Assembly (NCBI RefSeq): GCF_034190915.1
Contig: NW_026947492.1
Location: 17,676,001 to 17,740,000 of the forward strand
DNA length: 64,000 nt
Source: Cavia porcellus
Lineage: Eukaryota; Chordata; Mammalia; Rodentia; Caviidae
Direction: 5' to 3'
Under the pieces are notes generated by a model, which was given only the letters and a program-made list of their open reading frames with translations, was not told where the DNA came from and searched no databases. Positions 23,226-35,693 of this stretch are shown in pieces. Made by a program: the position numbers and the translations under genes. The stretch's first letter is position 1, and each line of letters opens with the position of its first letter.

Positions 23226-23560
23226 CAACTTAAAATTTAATAACTTTTAAAAATACAGCAGTAACTAGTTAACTGAAAAAGCCAAAATAAAATAAACATA
23301 TTAAGATAACTAGAAATAAACCTAAATAAATACATGAAACATATTTAAAATGAAAATTGTAAAATACAAACTGCAAAGCAAGATAACGAAGAAACTAGAA
23401 AATAAAGTTTTGACATTTTCATGGCTTGGAAGAATTAAGATTATTAAAATAGCTACACTACACAATCCAATCCATAGTTTAATAAAATAGCTATCAAAAT
23501 ATCAAGAACATTTATTGCAAATACTCCCTTTAAAATTATAAAACTTTTTTTGCATGCTGA
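22690..23560 (+). mobile_element. L1 ORF2 fragment, + strand, split by an ID SINE
   Basis: The first part (22690-23075) reads as degenerate reverse transcriptase. A 'TGTTTACAGATAATATGGC' stretch at about 22999 corresponds to the YADD catalytic-site region with damaged codons. The second part (23225-23560) contains the 'CATGGCTTGGAAGAATTAAG' block, also found at 6.93 and 30.43 kb. An ID SINE with a long A/AT tail sits between. It belongs to the L1 piece shared by several OR units. Confidence 0.7.
23078..23223 (+). mobile_element. ID-type SINE with A tail and (AT)n
   Basis: A box TTAGCTCAGCGG (about 23100), a damaged B-box region 'GAGTTCAATCC', 28 A residues (23162-23189) and then (AT)17 to 23223. 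The long AT tract has grown from the tail. Confidence 0.85.
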
Positions 23561-23569
23561 ATAAAATGT

Positions 23570-24328
23570 TTTTACTCATAAATCATTTTGTATGACAATA
23601 GTTTTTATAGCATGTGTAGTTTTCTTGTTCTTTGCTGTTTATTTTATTTATAGTAAAAAATCAATCCCCCATCTTTCTTCCTTAGATATTTTGGACACTC
23701 TCCCCTTGTCATTGTTAATACATAAGTGAGATTCATTTGAGACTTTATTGAATGTTTGTTTGAAGTTCTGCTTTATGAGGATATCATATTAATCTAAATA
23801 AAATTAGTAAATTCAATGAAAACACAGGCTTTGAAATTTTAAAGATTTTGAATATTTCCCCTGGTGTAATACTTTTCCCTGTTGAGAAATCTCCTTAATT
23901 TTTCCTAAGTTGTATGTTTTAAACTTAAAAAATGAAGTTATGAATTTTTAAATTTTAGGGCATGAAATTCATTAGAGCTCTGACAATATTTCTCACAGCT
24001 TCCTCTTCACCCTGAATCTAACAGCAACAAAGAATTACACATGTGTGACAATATTAAACACTTGAGAAGCAGTGGGGATAAGGGAAATTGTCATTGTTTC
24101 TTTCCCCAGAGCTGATATCCATTCATATCCATTCATATCCACCACCCTTTGCAGAAGGCTAGAAGACTTCGTCATAATCATGGTCAGATGTTAGATTACT
24201 TAAAACATACATCGAGGCTGTCACAAGTTTACGTTATCAGTGTCTCTGTCTCTGTCTCTATGTCTCTCTGTCTCTGTCTCTCTGTCTCTGTATCTCTGTC
24301 TCTCTGTCTCTGTCTGTCTCTGTTTCTG

Positions 24329-24409
<81 letters not shown>

Positions 24410-27250
24410 CTCTCTCTCTCTCTCCCCAAAGGAGTAAATAAGAAAAATACAGAGCACTGGACTCTCTAGGAATTCTGTGTCTCTGTCCTTCTAAAATTCT
24501 AGATTGCAGTGTCTTATGTGCAGTGTCTTTCCCAGGGTTAATAGAGATGCAGACAGCAACTGATCTATCCGTGCTGGTTCTCGTTCTGAGTCTCACTCTC
24601 TGATGGGGACAGATTCTCTTATCACCCTTGTCCCCTATATTATACAATTACTGCAAAAATTTACTTGTTTATCTGTTTCATCTCAGGGTGTATGACTTCT
24701 TCATTTGGTTACTTTGAATCCATAGTAATTTATCTGTAATTTTCTTGCAAAAGTTTTGTCAAATGAAATTTTAAGAAGTCTTGTATGCAAGACACTGTGA
24801 CCAGCACTGCACTGAGTTTACAAATTAGTGTAGAAGAAAACCTGGTAAGAGACTCATTAAACACAGAATGAAGTGTGTGTCACATGTGAATTTGAAGATA
24901 TGTTCATGAGCAGATACCAAATGATTCTAGTAACTGGAATTTCACCATTAAAGATCTTAGCTGAGGGGATTTTATTATATAGGATCTTATACAATAAGAT
25001 AAATAGAAAATAATAAAAAAGGAGAGACTCTAGAGAAATATTATGCATTAAAATATTCAGTGTCTGTGAAATGTGCCTTTGTGGAACAGCCATGCTGTGT
25101 GATACTTGCTGCAATGTAAAGAAAAGATCATTTTGTTGCACTGCAGAAGACTCCACTGACCTCCAGTCTGCATTAGCACCATAATAGCTTTGTTCCTTCA
25201 CAGCCTGCCATGCTGCCATGGAATTTGTCTCATTGTCTAGTCTGCCTCCTTGTTCCCTTCTAGCCTGTAACTTTCTAAAGAGTAGGGATTTTCTATTATT
25301 CAATCCTGTATCCAGAAAGCACACAGTAATTCATCACTATTAACTTTGTGTCAATATATTTGCATATAGCTGCATACTTTAGTATGTGTCATACATTGAA
25401 ATATTGTTTTCTTATTCAGTACATATGCATAGACCAAGAGTATGTTCTTGATTAATGTTTTTTTTTTTTTCAGGTGTTATTGTTAACATATGCATCTCGA
25501 ACATGAGAATGTTTATTTAGAGTTTCTCATACTTTAAATTAGAATAACTATTCTTTAAACTGCTAAGATGTGAGTTTTTTAAATGTATCCTGAGTACAGG
25601 TTTTTAGTTTGATAACATACCTGAAAACACTTTTTTTGCTTTCTCTGTATCACCTCTTATTTGTTGGATAGTGTTATTTGAAGGACACTTTTTAGAAGTG
25701 TTTTTATGTTACACAGTTTTTTGTGATTTTCTATAGTAGCTTCTCATTTTGATATCTTATCTAAGAAACCATCATCACATCCAAGGTCGCAAATACTTAG
25801 GCTGTGTTTTGTTTTCTATTTTTTATAATGTTAGCTTTTTATTTATTCCTGTGATCCACATGGACAAAATTATTGTGCCTAGCATGAGAAAGAGTTCCAA
25901 TATAACTCATTTACCTGTATTTACCTAATGATCCAGTACTGTTTGTTATGAAAATTAATGTTTATGCTTTAAATTGTCAAAGAACAGTTACAATGATTCA
26001 TCACAGATGTGAGTTTAACTCTAGCTGTCAATTCCGTTTCATTGACTGTCAGTCTGTATTTACAACTGTATCACATCATCTTGGCCACTGTAAGTTTTGT
26101 AGTAAATTTTCAAAAAAGGAAATATCACACGGCAAAGTTGATATTCATCTTTTCATGTTGCTTTGATTACTCTGGATTTATTGCATTTTTATAGAGATTT
26201 TAGGATGTCTGTTAATATCTACTAAAAACAAATGAAGGATTTCTATTAGCATGTTACTGAATTTGTAGGTCAGTGGGAAAATATTGCCTTTTTCAAGGAC
26301 TCTTTTGATTCATGTACAAGCTGAAGAGCTTAGAATTATAATACAACAGTTTCTTATTTTAAGTGTGATCTCATGCATTTCTTTAATATATTCTTCAGAA
26401 TTTCATCCTTGCAGACTTGCTAACAGATTTTTATTATTCATTGCATGTAAATAAAATTGAGTTTACACGTAGACTTTTCATTCTATAATCTTGCTAATCT
26501 TTAGCTCTAATATTCTTTTTCATAGATTCCTCAGATTTTGTTTATGTAAGCATATGCCACTTAACTGAAAGAATCAAAGAAAAATATTTTTTACCTTTTA
26601 ATCTGTATGGTTTGTAATTTTCTTTTCTTGCTTGATTGCCCAAACTTTTCAGTAAAATTCAGAAAGTGGGTGACTTGTGTTGGTTTTGTAGGGGAAATTT
26701 CTAGTGCTTCACAATTAATTAACTGTGATATTGAGTGTTTGAGTGTGGACTTTTTTTGGATGTTTTACTTATTTAAATTTTAAAAAAAATAGTATTTTCC
26801 CTAGAGCAAAGTTGAGAGATGTGACAGTTAACTGTGACATGTCCCACTGACTTGAGTAAGAACTACCTTAATAAAGTTCAGGGTGTGTCTGTGGCTCATT
26901 AATATTAAGTCCAGCTTTCTGAGGGAGGGATACTCACCTGGGATTTGGGTAGAGCTAACCTCTAGGTCTTCAGTCTGGATACAATAAAAGAAAAAGAAGA
27001 ATGTAGTCCTGCCAGTTGTGGGGAGCTCTGGTCTTTGCGATCACCTTTGGATATTTGTCTGCAGTTTCTTCAGGTTCCTAGTGCAGATGCATTGGCCTTC
27101 TGACACAGAATCACAGGAGAGGCCACAGTTCTCTTGCGGACTCAACCTTTAGCTCCTATTAGATTCTCTGGCTCTTCTGTGTGCAGAACATCATTTTCAC
27201 ATCTTCTATTTCTCACCTCGTAAGCCATAATTTGCAAAACATTCCTTTGT
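23570..27250 (+). repeat. OR unit 3: orphan upstream module without a receptor
   Basis: Carries all the landmarks of the upstream module: 'GTGACAATATTAAACACTTGAG' region (about 24046), O/E-like TTCCCCAGAGC (24102), 'AAGAAAAATACAGAGCACTG' (about 24441), 'GTGTCTTTCCCAGG' (about 24523), 'GGAATTTCACCATTAAAGATCT' region (about 24938). It then continues into intron-like sequence to about 27250, similar to 34.9-35.3 kb of unit 4. Where the acceptor and coding exon should follow, there is instead the start of another, partial module. I found no receptor codons between 26.8 and 29 kb. TAATTG is not conserved next to the O/E-like site here. Confidence 0.65.
24239..24425. repeat. (TCTCTG)n/(CT)n microsatellite
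   Basis: TCTCTG-type repeats (24239-24331) pass into almost pure CT to 24425. The tract occupies the place of the short polypyrimidine run that, in sister units, precedes the candidate non-coding exon (39084-39095, 60804-60815). Exon-like sequence resumes right after it ('CCCCAAAGGAGTAAATAAG'). Confidence 0.95.
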
Positions 27251-27256
27251 ACACTG

Positions 27257-27293
<37 letters not shown>
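27257..27293. repeat. (AC)n microsatellite
   Basis: About 18 AC dinucleotides at the junction between the two orphan modules. The equivalent place in the 56 kb copy (about 56200) has only 'CTACACACATAAGCACACATA'. Confidence 0.95.
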
Positions 27294-27294
<1 letters not shown>

Positions 27295-27297
<3 letters not shown>

Positions 27298-28960
27298 GTC
27301 TTAAACCAGGTGGTTTTGGGGTGATCTCTGACTCATCATACCTATGTTTCTTTGAAATTAGAGCTCTAAGTCGTCCTATGCTCCTGTAAAATAATGGCTC
27401 AAGATGTATCCTTCATCTCACTCACTTTGCAATTAGTCAGAGTTACACGGGAGGAAAAGGGATATCCCCTAACTTGAAGAACTCTGCATGGCAGTAAGAT
27501 ACCTCTCCTGCAATCTATTCCTTTGACAAGGACCAAGCTACATATGCAGACCCATAAGCAAGAGGGATTGACCAATTCTGTGGTGATCCAGATGACATTT
27601 GGTTAAACTAAGTAAGATTCAAAATGCTTTTAATATTTATTGACTTACTTATTTTACTGAGCATTGGAGGGTGAGTGAATACTGAGAATAACTACTGATT
27701 ACTTATGTATTTTACAACATTTAAATATTTTCTGGTTTTAAATTTTAAATTACGGAGTTAAATATTTCCAATATTTATATGGATGGCTATATTTCTAGAG
27801 TTTAGCATTTGAACCTAGTATTGCATCCATGATGTTTAATGCTGTTCAATGAAATTATAATTAAATGTATAAATGCAAAAAGAAAGTGTGTAATACCAAT
27901 TCTTAAGGTGCATCTGGAAGATGTGTATAATTCTAGTTCTATAATATTTTAATTCTTCTCAGCTCATTCCTGGGATATTCCCCTCAGTCCTTTTTTAAAT
28001 TGTTTTTTTTTTAATCACTATCATTATTGATGCTTCCTTATTCTGGAATGACTTTTAACTCATTATGACTTTCTAAATTTTAAATAAATTTCAATGACAG
28101 AAAAATTCATTCTTTAACATTTATCCTCATTCTTGCTTCCAATAAAGTAAATCTGTTTCATTAAACATGTTGATACAATGAGAGACATTGATAGCTTTTT
28201 TTCTTTTCTATTCATTTCTCTTGAAATCAGTCACATTAAATAATTCCCTTAGTGTATGTTTTAAGTGCTTACTCAATTTTTGATTATTTGAATCTATTGG
28301 CCTGAAGTTCACTAGAGCTCTAACATCATCTCTCACATTCTTCTTGTGATTCATAATCAACCAAGAACACTGAATCCCAACACCAAACACTGGAAAAACC
28401 AATGGGAAAAATGAGAAAATGTAATTGTTAATTTTCTGTAGAACTGAAAATGGAGAGAAAGACTCTCCTTGGAGGTCAATGTCATTGTATGTTCCTATTC
28501 ATCCCAGTGTTGTCTTTACCCAAAGTATAAAATCCATCATTCAACATACCTTTACAGTGAACATTAGCTTTATCAAAGATGTGCATTAGTTAGATCTGGA
28601 TTAATCATCTGTCACCTGCTCACACCTTCATTTTTCATTCTAGAAGAATAGAGAAGAAAAATATGCAACACTGAACTCTTGGAAGGAAGAGGGTTATGTC
28701 AGATACGGTGAATTTTAACATCTTAGAATCACTGTCTATCTGCTTTCTCTACAGTTAATAGAATCATACATGGCTATTTTTCTGTTTCTCTCATCGTCTT
28801 TTTAAAAACACATGCTATGTCATGGGCACGGGTTGTCTTATTATCTCTGTGGCACAGCAGTGTAAAATTATGGCATGTTATGTCTTTTCTTGGTTTAACC
28901 CAGGCAGCATGAAGGCTTTATTCAGTTGATTCGATTGTGCTAACTTATATTTACGCTCCT
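27295..28960 (+). repeat. OR unit 4a: second orphan upstream module (pairs with 56200-57660)
   Basis: Collinear with 56200-57660: 'CTTAAACCAG(G/A)TG', 'GGACCAAGCTACATA', 'TTCTAGAGTTTAGCATTTGAA'-type, 'CTCAGCTCATTCCTGGGA', 'ACCAAACACTGGA', 'GAGACTCTCCTTGG'. It continues with the later module landmarks to about 28960, where L1 sequence follows, so it has no coding exon. The O/E-like site is not conserved ('TTTTCTGTAGAACTG'). Confidence 0.65.
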
Positions 28961-29229
28961 CCAAACATATTTTTGTTAAGATTTAGTATACGACAGGTTC
29001 TATGCACCACACTTAGACAGAGTTCACAAGGTAGTACGGAATAAAAGTAGGTAATATATTCACGACAATTAATAAGAATTAAATATGTATCAGGTGAACA
29101 TATTGAGAACATTTAGGGGTGATAGACAGTGAAACTGACAATTTTATTTGAACAAAGAAGCAAACTGACAATTGTTTAGTAAAGTAATCATGAGAAATAT
29201 AGGAACACTCAAAATTAGAGATTAAAAAA

Positions 29230-30650
29230 GGCATGATAAGTACAATTCAAATTTAAATACTCAGGGAATGCTTTGAAAAGTCATATGAAAATACAATGGA
29301 AAACCTAGAAAAATGGACACATAAGACATACTGAAATTAAATTGGGGATATGTTATCAAACTAAGTAGATAAAGAATAAGTAATAAATTTAAAGCAGTAA
29401 TAAAACTTTTCAACGTGGCACAGCTTATGACTGAGTGGATTCATAGCAGAGATTTACCGGATTTTAAAGATGAATTAGTATCAATGCTCCTCAAAACATT
29501 AAAGTGGAAAAACCCTTTCAAAATCTTTCTATAAAGCGAGAATTACCATAGGTGTGTATAATTCTAGTCCTATAATAGAAACCAGATTAGGAAATATACA
29601 CACATACACATACACTCACACACAAAACTCACATACTACAGACGCATACAACTGTGGACCATAGATGCAGATATCATGCAAATACCATCACAATGACTTG
29701 CAGATCAAATTCAACAACACAATGCAAAGAACCTACATATGATCACATTGATTTCACTTCAGCATTGCAAGGTGGTTCACTGTACACAAATCAACAAATA
29801 TAACGTAGTCCATAAGTAGAATCAAGCATAAATATCACATGATCATCTTCATAAATGCAGCAAAAAAAACTTTAACAAAATTTAACATTCCTCGTGGTGA
29901 ATCCCTGAGTAAACAAGTATGGAATGTTTAAGCTACATCCCAATAAAGACTACATATGACAAACTTGTGGCCAGTACACTGACTGGGGGAAAGCTAAAAG
30001 CATTTCCCCTAAATTCAGAAACAAGAAAAACGTGTCTGCTCTTACCAATCATGTTTAATATGATACCAGAAATTCTAGTGGGAGTGATCAGGTAATAAAA
30101 AGAAACAGACTACATAAAAATAGCTATGGAGAAAGCCATATTATCCTGCTTACAGATGATATGATTCTACACCCAGCAAATCCAAGAGATTTTACTCCAC
30201 TAGGAGTTACTTACAACTGATAAATACAGGAAAGTAGAAGGATATAAGAATAACGTTTCATAAAGCAATAATGAGCTCACTGAAAAAGACACCAAGAATG
30301 CAACTCCATTGATTATAATCATAAATAAAATACTATGGAATAATTTTAAATATACATATTAAAAGTGCAATGAATATAACAAATAAGCACTGAAGAAGAT
30401 ACTAGGATATGGATAGACCTACCATTTTCTTGGATTGGAAAAATTAAGACTGTTAAAATTACCACACACAAAGTAATTTTTATGCAGTCAATATTGTGCA
30501 TATAGCAAGTCTACATTACATTTGACAAAAAATTTCAATGCAATCAGTACCAAAACACCAAATTGCAACTTTCTCCCAAAACTTATACGAAATTTTATGA
30601 ATATTGAGCAAAAATTTTACTCACCAGTTTCATATGAAAATAATTTTTAC
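29230..30650 (+). mobile_element. L1 ORF2 fragment, + strand
   Basis: Degenerate ORF2 in sense orientation from the linker ('CTGAGTGGATTCATAGCAGA', 29432) through reverse transcriptase ('CTTACAGATGATATGATTC' at about 30149 is the catalytic-site block) to the 'TTTTCTTGGATTGGAAAAATT' block (about 30427). Many stops. The 3' edge passes straight into the unit 4 module, as the L1 fragments of units 1, 3, 5 and 8 do. Confidence 0.75.
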
Positions 30651-30651
30651 G

Positions 30652-30685
<34 letters not shown>

Positions 30686-30687
30686 TT
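30652..30687. repeat. (AT)n microsatellite
   Basis: About 17 AT dinucleotides with one GT interruption at the border between L1 and the unit 4 module. Confidence 0.95.
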
Positions 30688-30689
30688 TC

Positions 30690-33400
30690 ATTCTTCAACA
30701 TTTCTCTTTTATTGATTCCAAGCAATGAATCCTCTTTTTCTCCCTTAGTCTTTTAGGTACTGTTTCCAAGTCTTTGGTAATATCTAAATGAAGATCATTT
30801 GGGAGCTTCGTGATGTTCCTTTATTCAATGCCCACATTTAAATGTTCCCAGTAATACTGCTTCATAAGTATATTGTATTAATTTAAATAAAATTATAATT
30901 GATAAAATACAAACATTTATAATTTTAAATATTTTGGCGATTTCCTCTGGTTTGGTACTTTTTTCTTTCTGAGAAACCACTTTAAGTATTCCTGTAGTGC
31001 CTGTCCTAATCTTTTTTTTGAAATTTTGTATTTTCAAATTTCTGAGCATGAAATTCATTCGATCTCCAACAATATTTCTCAGAACTGTCTGTTAGCCCTG
31101 AGTCTTAACAAGAACTTGGAGTTACACATGTGTGGCAATATTAAACACTTGGGAAGCACTGGGGATAAGGGAAAGTATAAATGTTTCTTTCCTCAGAGCT
31201 GATAGTTGTGGAATAAGATTCTGGTGGGAGATCATTATCATTGTCTGCTGCTAACCGTTGCACCCAGTGTATAAAGTTGTTATCTGAGCCAGCCTTTGTT
31301 AGAAGGCTGGACGATTTGGGCATGGGCTTCATCGATTGTTAGATTAGTGATTTAAACATACCTTGAGACTATTACAGGCCTTCCTCTCTTTTTCCTTTCC
31401 TTTCAGAGGAGTGAAAAAGAAAAATAAAGAGCACTAAACTCTTGGGAAAGTAGAAAGTGTGTGTCTAGATTTCCGTCGCTGACTCTTTGATTTCTAGATT
31501 CTTTACATGCAGAGATGGCAATTGATCTGTCTCTGCTACTTCTCATTCTAAGAGCCACACTCACTGATGAGGACAGGTTCATCCTTCTGTCCCCTACAGT
31601 GTGAAATTACAGCAAACACCTCTTTGTTTACCTGGTTCATCTCAGAACTTATGAAGGTTTCAGTTATTTAGAATCCACATTCACTTACCTGTAAATATCT
31701 TGAAAAATTTTTTTCAAATGTAATGTAGAGATTTGCTGCATGAACAATACATGTTGAACATTGTACTGAGTTTACAGATTACTGCAAGAGAAAAACTGCT
31801 AATGACTCCTAGTTACGGAGTGAAATGTGTGCCACATATGACTCGCAAGTTACTGGACTAATTATGTGCTGCATACTTAAGGAACATGTTTATATGCAGA
31901 TAGAAAATGATCTCATTAACAGAATTTCACTGTTAGAGAAATCTTAACTAAACAGGCTTTATTACAGAGGAATTATACAATAAGATAATAGAAAAGAGAA
32001 ATTAAAGGAATATCAGAGTTCAAATGAATGTCTAGCGCCCAGGATTTAGCTCAGTGTCCTAAGCTCCTGCCTGGCAAGAGAGAGGTCTTAAATTCAATCC
32101 AAACAAACAAACATACAAAAGACTAACACTTTTGTGGAGCAAGCATGTCATATTGTGTGTTGTAAAATAAATTTAAAAATAAACATTAAATTTTGCTGCT
32201 CTGCAACAGGTTTTATTGACTCCCATTCCTCACTAGTACCCCAGCAGAATTTCTTTTGTTTAGGATTTGCATCACTGTGGTGTTTATCTTCCATTTCACA
32301 GTCTGCCTCCTAATCCTCTCTGCATGGTAACCCTCTAAAGAGTAGGAATTCTGTATTAATGCTTCACTATCCACCATGCTCATAATAAATGTATTTGCTA
32401 ATGTTATGATGGTTATATTTGTTGTAATATATTGTCTACATATATTTTAATCTATTTTATGCATTTAAATATTGGTTTTTTATCCAACAAACAAGTACAG
32501 CCCTAGAATGCTTTTTGTATGAATATATTATCAGGTATAATGGTAATTTATGTATCTCAAACATGGAGATGTTTATTCAGGATGTCTGATCGTATTTCAA
32601 TAGGGATATTGTTTACATTTTTAATTTACTCTAGTCAATACAAGTGTTTTTCATATATATGACTTTCAATGACTTTGGCATTGTGTATGCTGTATTTTAA
32701 CTTTTGGAATTGTGTTCTTTAAAACTTAATTGAAAAAGTGATGATGTAAAGTTTATTTTTTTTCTATAGTAACTTTAGTTTTGATATCTCATCTAAGAAA
32801 CAGTTATGAAATTCAAAGTCACCAACATCTAGGGCATGGTACTTTTTCCTGCTGTTATTTTAGCAGTAGCTCTTTCTTTGGTGCTCTGATACATTTTGAG
32901 GAAATTATTATGGATGGTATGAGAAAGTCCCAAATTAATTCTTTTATGTGCACTTATCTAATGGTTCTAGGACCATTTGTTTAAAAAATACTGTTTTTTC
33001 TCTGAATTATCGTAAATCCCTTCTATGAATTCAGTTTATCATAAACATGAATTTTCTTTTGGTCTGATATCTGTGTGTCTCTTTTTAATACTGTCACAGC
33101 ATCTTGGTCACTCCTGTAATGTTTTCAAATGAGGAAATATGACCCCTTAAATGTGAGATTTGTCTTTCATTATTGCTCCAATTGATCTAGCTGTCTTATA
33201 TTTTTTTAGGGATATTGGAAGTTACCTGACTTTTTCTCTAAATAAGAGAGATTTTGATAGAATCATTGAAGAGATCAATTTGGAAACCGTTGCCATTTTC
33301 ACACTGCTTCTTCTGATTTTTAAACATGGAATGCCTTTCCTTGTACCCGGGACTGTAGAACCATTCCACAGTATGCCATTTTAAGTGTGATACTATGCAT
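30690..33400 (+). repeat. OR unit 4: upstream module, first part
   Basis: Landmarks: 'GTGGCAATATTAAACACTTGG' region (about 31132), O/E-like TTCCTCAGAGC (31189-31199, one base off the unit 5 sequence), 'CCTTTCCTTTCAG' (31394-31406) followed by 'AAAGAGCACTAAACTCTTGGG', 'GATGGCAATTGATCTGTC' (about 31514). It carries an ID SINE at 32021-32120 in the same place as unit 1. A minus-strand L1 cuts it at about 33405. Confidence 0.7.
32021..32120 (+). mobile_element. ID-like SINE, diverged, at the same site as in unit 1
   Basis: 'GGATTTAGCTCAGTG' (A-box region, about 32042), 'CTCCTGCCTGGCAAG', 'AATTCAATCC' (B-box side) and a CAAA-rich tail. It is inserted after 'AATGTCTA', the same point as the unit 1 SINE at 9178. 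Units 3 (25.06 kb) and 8 (61.43 kb) lack it. Confidence 0.7.
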
Positions 33401-33404
33401 TTCT

Positions 33405-34170
33405 TTTTTTTGGGGGGGGGTCTTTTTTCTTTCTTACTGAGCACACATGTGTAGTACATCATGTGTACATTTTAGGTGTGGAGTAGACACATGTCCTAAC
33501 ACATCTCAAGTTCTTTTCCCATGCCCTTTCCTCACTGCTCCTGCTCTTTCCACCCTTGATGCACTTTCCATTTGAGAAATACCTGTCTTACTACATCTTA
33601 CTGCCCAACTTTAGTTTTGCTTTTTACTTATGTTCTGAATCTCTCACGTAAGTGATATCATGCTACATTTGAGCTTGTATGTATGATGTATTTCAATGAA
33701 CATTATGTCACAAAGTGCATTCATTTTCTAAATGACTCATATTTGGTAGAATACTACTCTTTCCTTTGTTGGAGTGTAGCATGCCACTGTGTGTAAGTGC
33801 CACATTTTCTTTATTCATCTGTTGATAGATACATGAGCTGCTTCCAGGATTAGGTGTTATGAATTGTACTTCTATAACTGTGGCTATGCATGGACCTCTG
33901 TCATATGTGGTCTTTAACCCTTTGGAGAAGATACTTAGAAGAGACATAGCTGAGTCAGATGGAGTTTCTAGTTTATATTTTTGAGAAATCTCCTTGCAGA
34001 TTTCAACAGTGATTGTTTTAGATTATATTCCCACCAGTAGTGTAGTTTTCTTTTTCCTCCCAAAGCATCACCTGTGCTAATTATTTGATTTCTGCAAGAG
34101 AGACTTACTTTTGGAATAGGATGAAATCTCCTTGCTGCTTCAATTTGCATTTCTATAATGGGCTGTAATC

Positions 34171-34217
<47 letters not shown>

Positions 34218-34350
34218 TTCATCTACTTATTGGTCATTTGTACTTCTTCTGTGAAGTATCTGTATTTCACATGGCCATTTTTATTGGGTCTTTAATTTAT
34301 GATAAAGCTTTCATTCTTTCATACTATAGCTAAGGGATTTTTGTTTTTTG
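33405..34350 (-). mobile_element. L1 LINE fragment, minus strand: end of ORF2 and 3' UTR
   Basis: Reads antisense to L1. 'GTAGAATACTACTC', 'GTGCCACATTTTCTTTATTCATCTG' and 'ATTCCCACCAGTAGTGTA' are complements of the ORF2 end and 3' UTR. On the minus strand, 33968-34222 encodes a remnant of the 'WWEYNLKQSL.KSARRFLK' C-terminal ORF2 motif. The insertion separates the unit 4 intron into two parts. Confidence 0.85.
34175..34213. repeat. (AT)n microsatellite
   Basis: About 19 AT dinucleotides inside the minus-strand L1 fragment. Confidence 0.95.
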
Positions 34351-34788
34351 TTACAAGTGTGTAGAAATGCAATTGAATTTATACTTTGATCTTCAATTCT
34401 ATAACCTTGCTTAACTTTAATTTGAATAGTTTTTTCATAGATTTTTTTAGATACAAATATGCATTTGCTAATAGATGAAAGAATAATAAACCTTACTTTC
34501 CAATATGGATGTTTTTAATTTCATTTTGATGCTTGATTGCACTAGCTAACTCTTGAAGTCCTAAGTGAAAGTCAGGAAGTTGAGAGTTTGTGTTGTTCAG
34601 CATTATAGAGAAAAAAATTTAGTCCCCCGTTAAGTGTGATAGTCCTCATTGACTGTGAGGACTTTTTGAATCCTGTCATTTTATTATTAAAAAAGTATTT
34701 TCTCTTCAGAGAAGTTGAGAGGAATGATTTTATTTTAAAATCATAAAATAATGATTAATAAAAAATTATTGTAATATAAATGATTACT

Positions 34789-34912
34789 TTTGGAGACAGG
34801 GTCCCACTATGCAGTTCAAGATGGCCAAGGCTGGTCTTAAACGTCCAGCGATCCTTCTGCCTCAGCCTCCCAAGTTCTGAGATTATAGGCATGTGCCACC
34901 AGGCCTGGCAAG
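34789..34912 (-). mobile_element. B1-like SINE, minus strand
   Basis: 'GGAGACAGGGTCCCACTATGC', 'CAAGGCTGGTCTTAAACG', 'CTTCTGCCTCAGCCTCCCAAG', 'TAGGCATGTGCCACCAGGCCTGG': the reverse complement of a B1/7SL SINE, moderately diverged. Confidence 0.9.
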
Positions 34913-34914
34913 TG

Positions 34915-35693
34915 AGTGATTTTAATTGTGGTATTCACTTGAATAAAAATCATCTAGCAGATTAAAAAAGTTATGTGTGCATCTGAGGACCATGGACATG
35001 TAAGCTAGAAAACTGAGTGGGGAGTGAGGGAGAGACCCACCCAGGATGTGGGTGGCAGCAATAATTAGTGTTGTGATCTGTGTAAAATGAAAACAGAAAG
35101 ATCTGCTCATTCCCTTTGGAAGCTCTCCAGTCTTTGCTGCTGCCTCTTGACCTGTGTCTCCTTTCTTCAGCCTTCCAACTAGGGCCCTCACAGATGACTC
35201 CAGAGTACTTTCTGGACTGCACTCCTGAATCCTGCTAGATCCTCAGGCCGTTTGGTAGTCAAATAACAATTTTAAGTTCTTCGGCTATTGATTCAGAAAG
35301 AGCATTGAATACCTTTGTATTATTATAGGTAATTTTTACATCAATAATCTTGTTTTGGAAAACTAATTAAAAAGGTTATAATTAGTCAGAAATGGCACAT
35401 GAAATATAAAATAAATGATCAGAATTCCTTTTTGAATGTTTATGGATGGAATGCTACTATTTACCACACTTACAGCATGACAGAATACAGAGAGACAGCT
35501 CTATATACTATTTACTTGCGTGTTTCATATATCTGGGATTTCCTGTTCCTTGACATACAGGACAGCTGTATGAACAGCTGGGACAAAACTGGACATACAA
35601 GGGTGAAAATTTAGAATGTTTTTTTCACCATTGTTGGAACTGAAAATACTCATAACAAATACTTTATTTTCCGGATAGCAATTCCAGAAGAAA
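34915..35693 (+). repeat. OR unit 4: end of upstream module up to the coding exon
   Basis: About 34915-35320 is similar to 26830-27240 of orphan unit 3. 35330-35690 leads to the coding exon; a weak acceptor-like CAG occurs at 35684-35686 (ATTCCAG), with GATAG slightly upstream. A TATGAAATATAAAAT-like stretch near 35397 is AT-rich background, and I do not call it a promoter. Confidence 0.55.

Noticed and set aside
24149..24647. Ser/Leu-rich and Arg/Glu-rich proteins
   Set aside because: They are read from the CT microsatellite on either strand.
26800..29200. Hidden receptor exon after the orphan modules
   Set aside because: I looked for the GNLG, LHTPMYY, MAYDRY, FSTCSSH and NPLIYSLRN blocks in all + frames and saw none.
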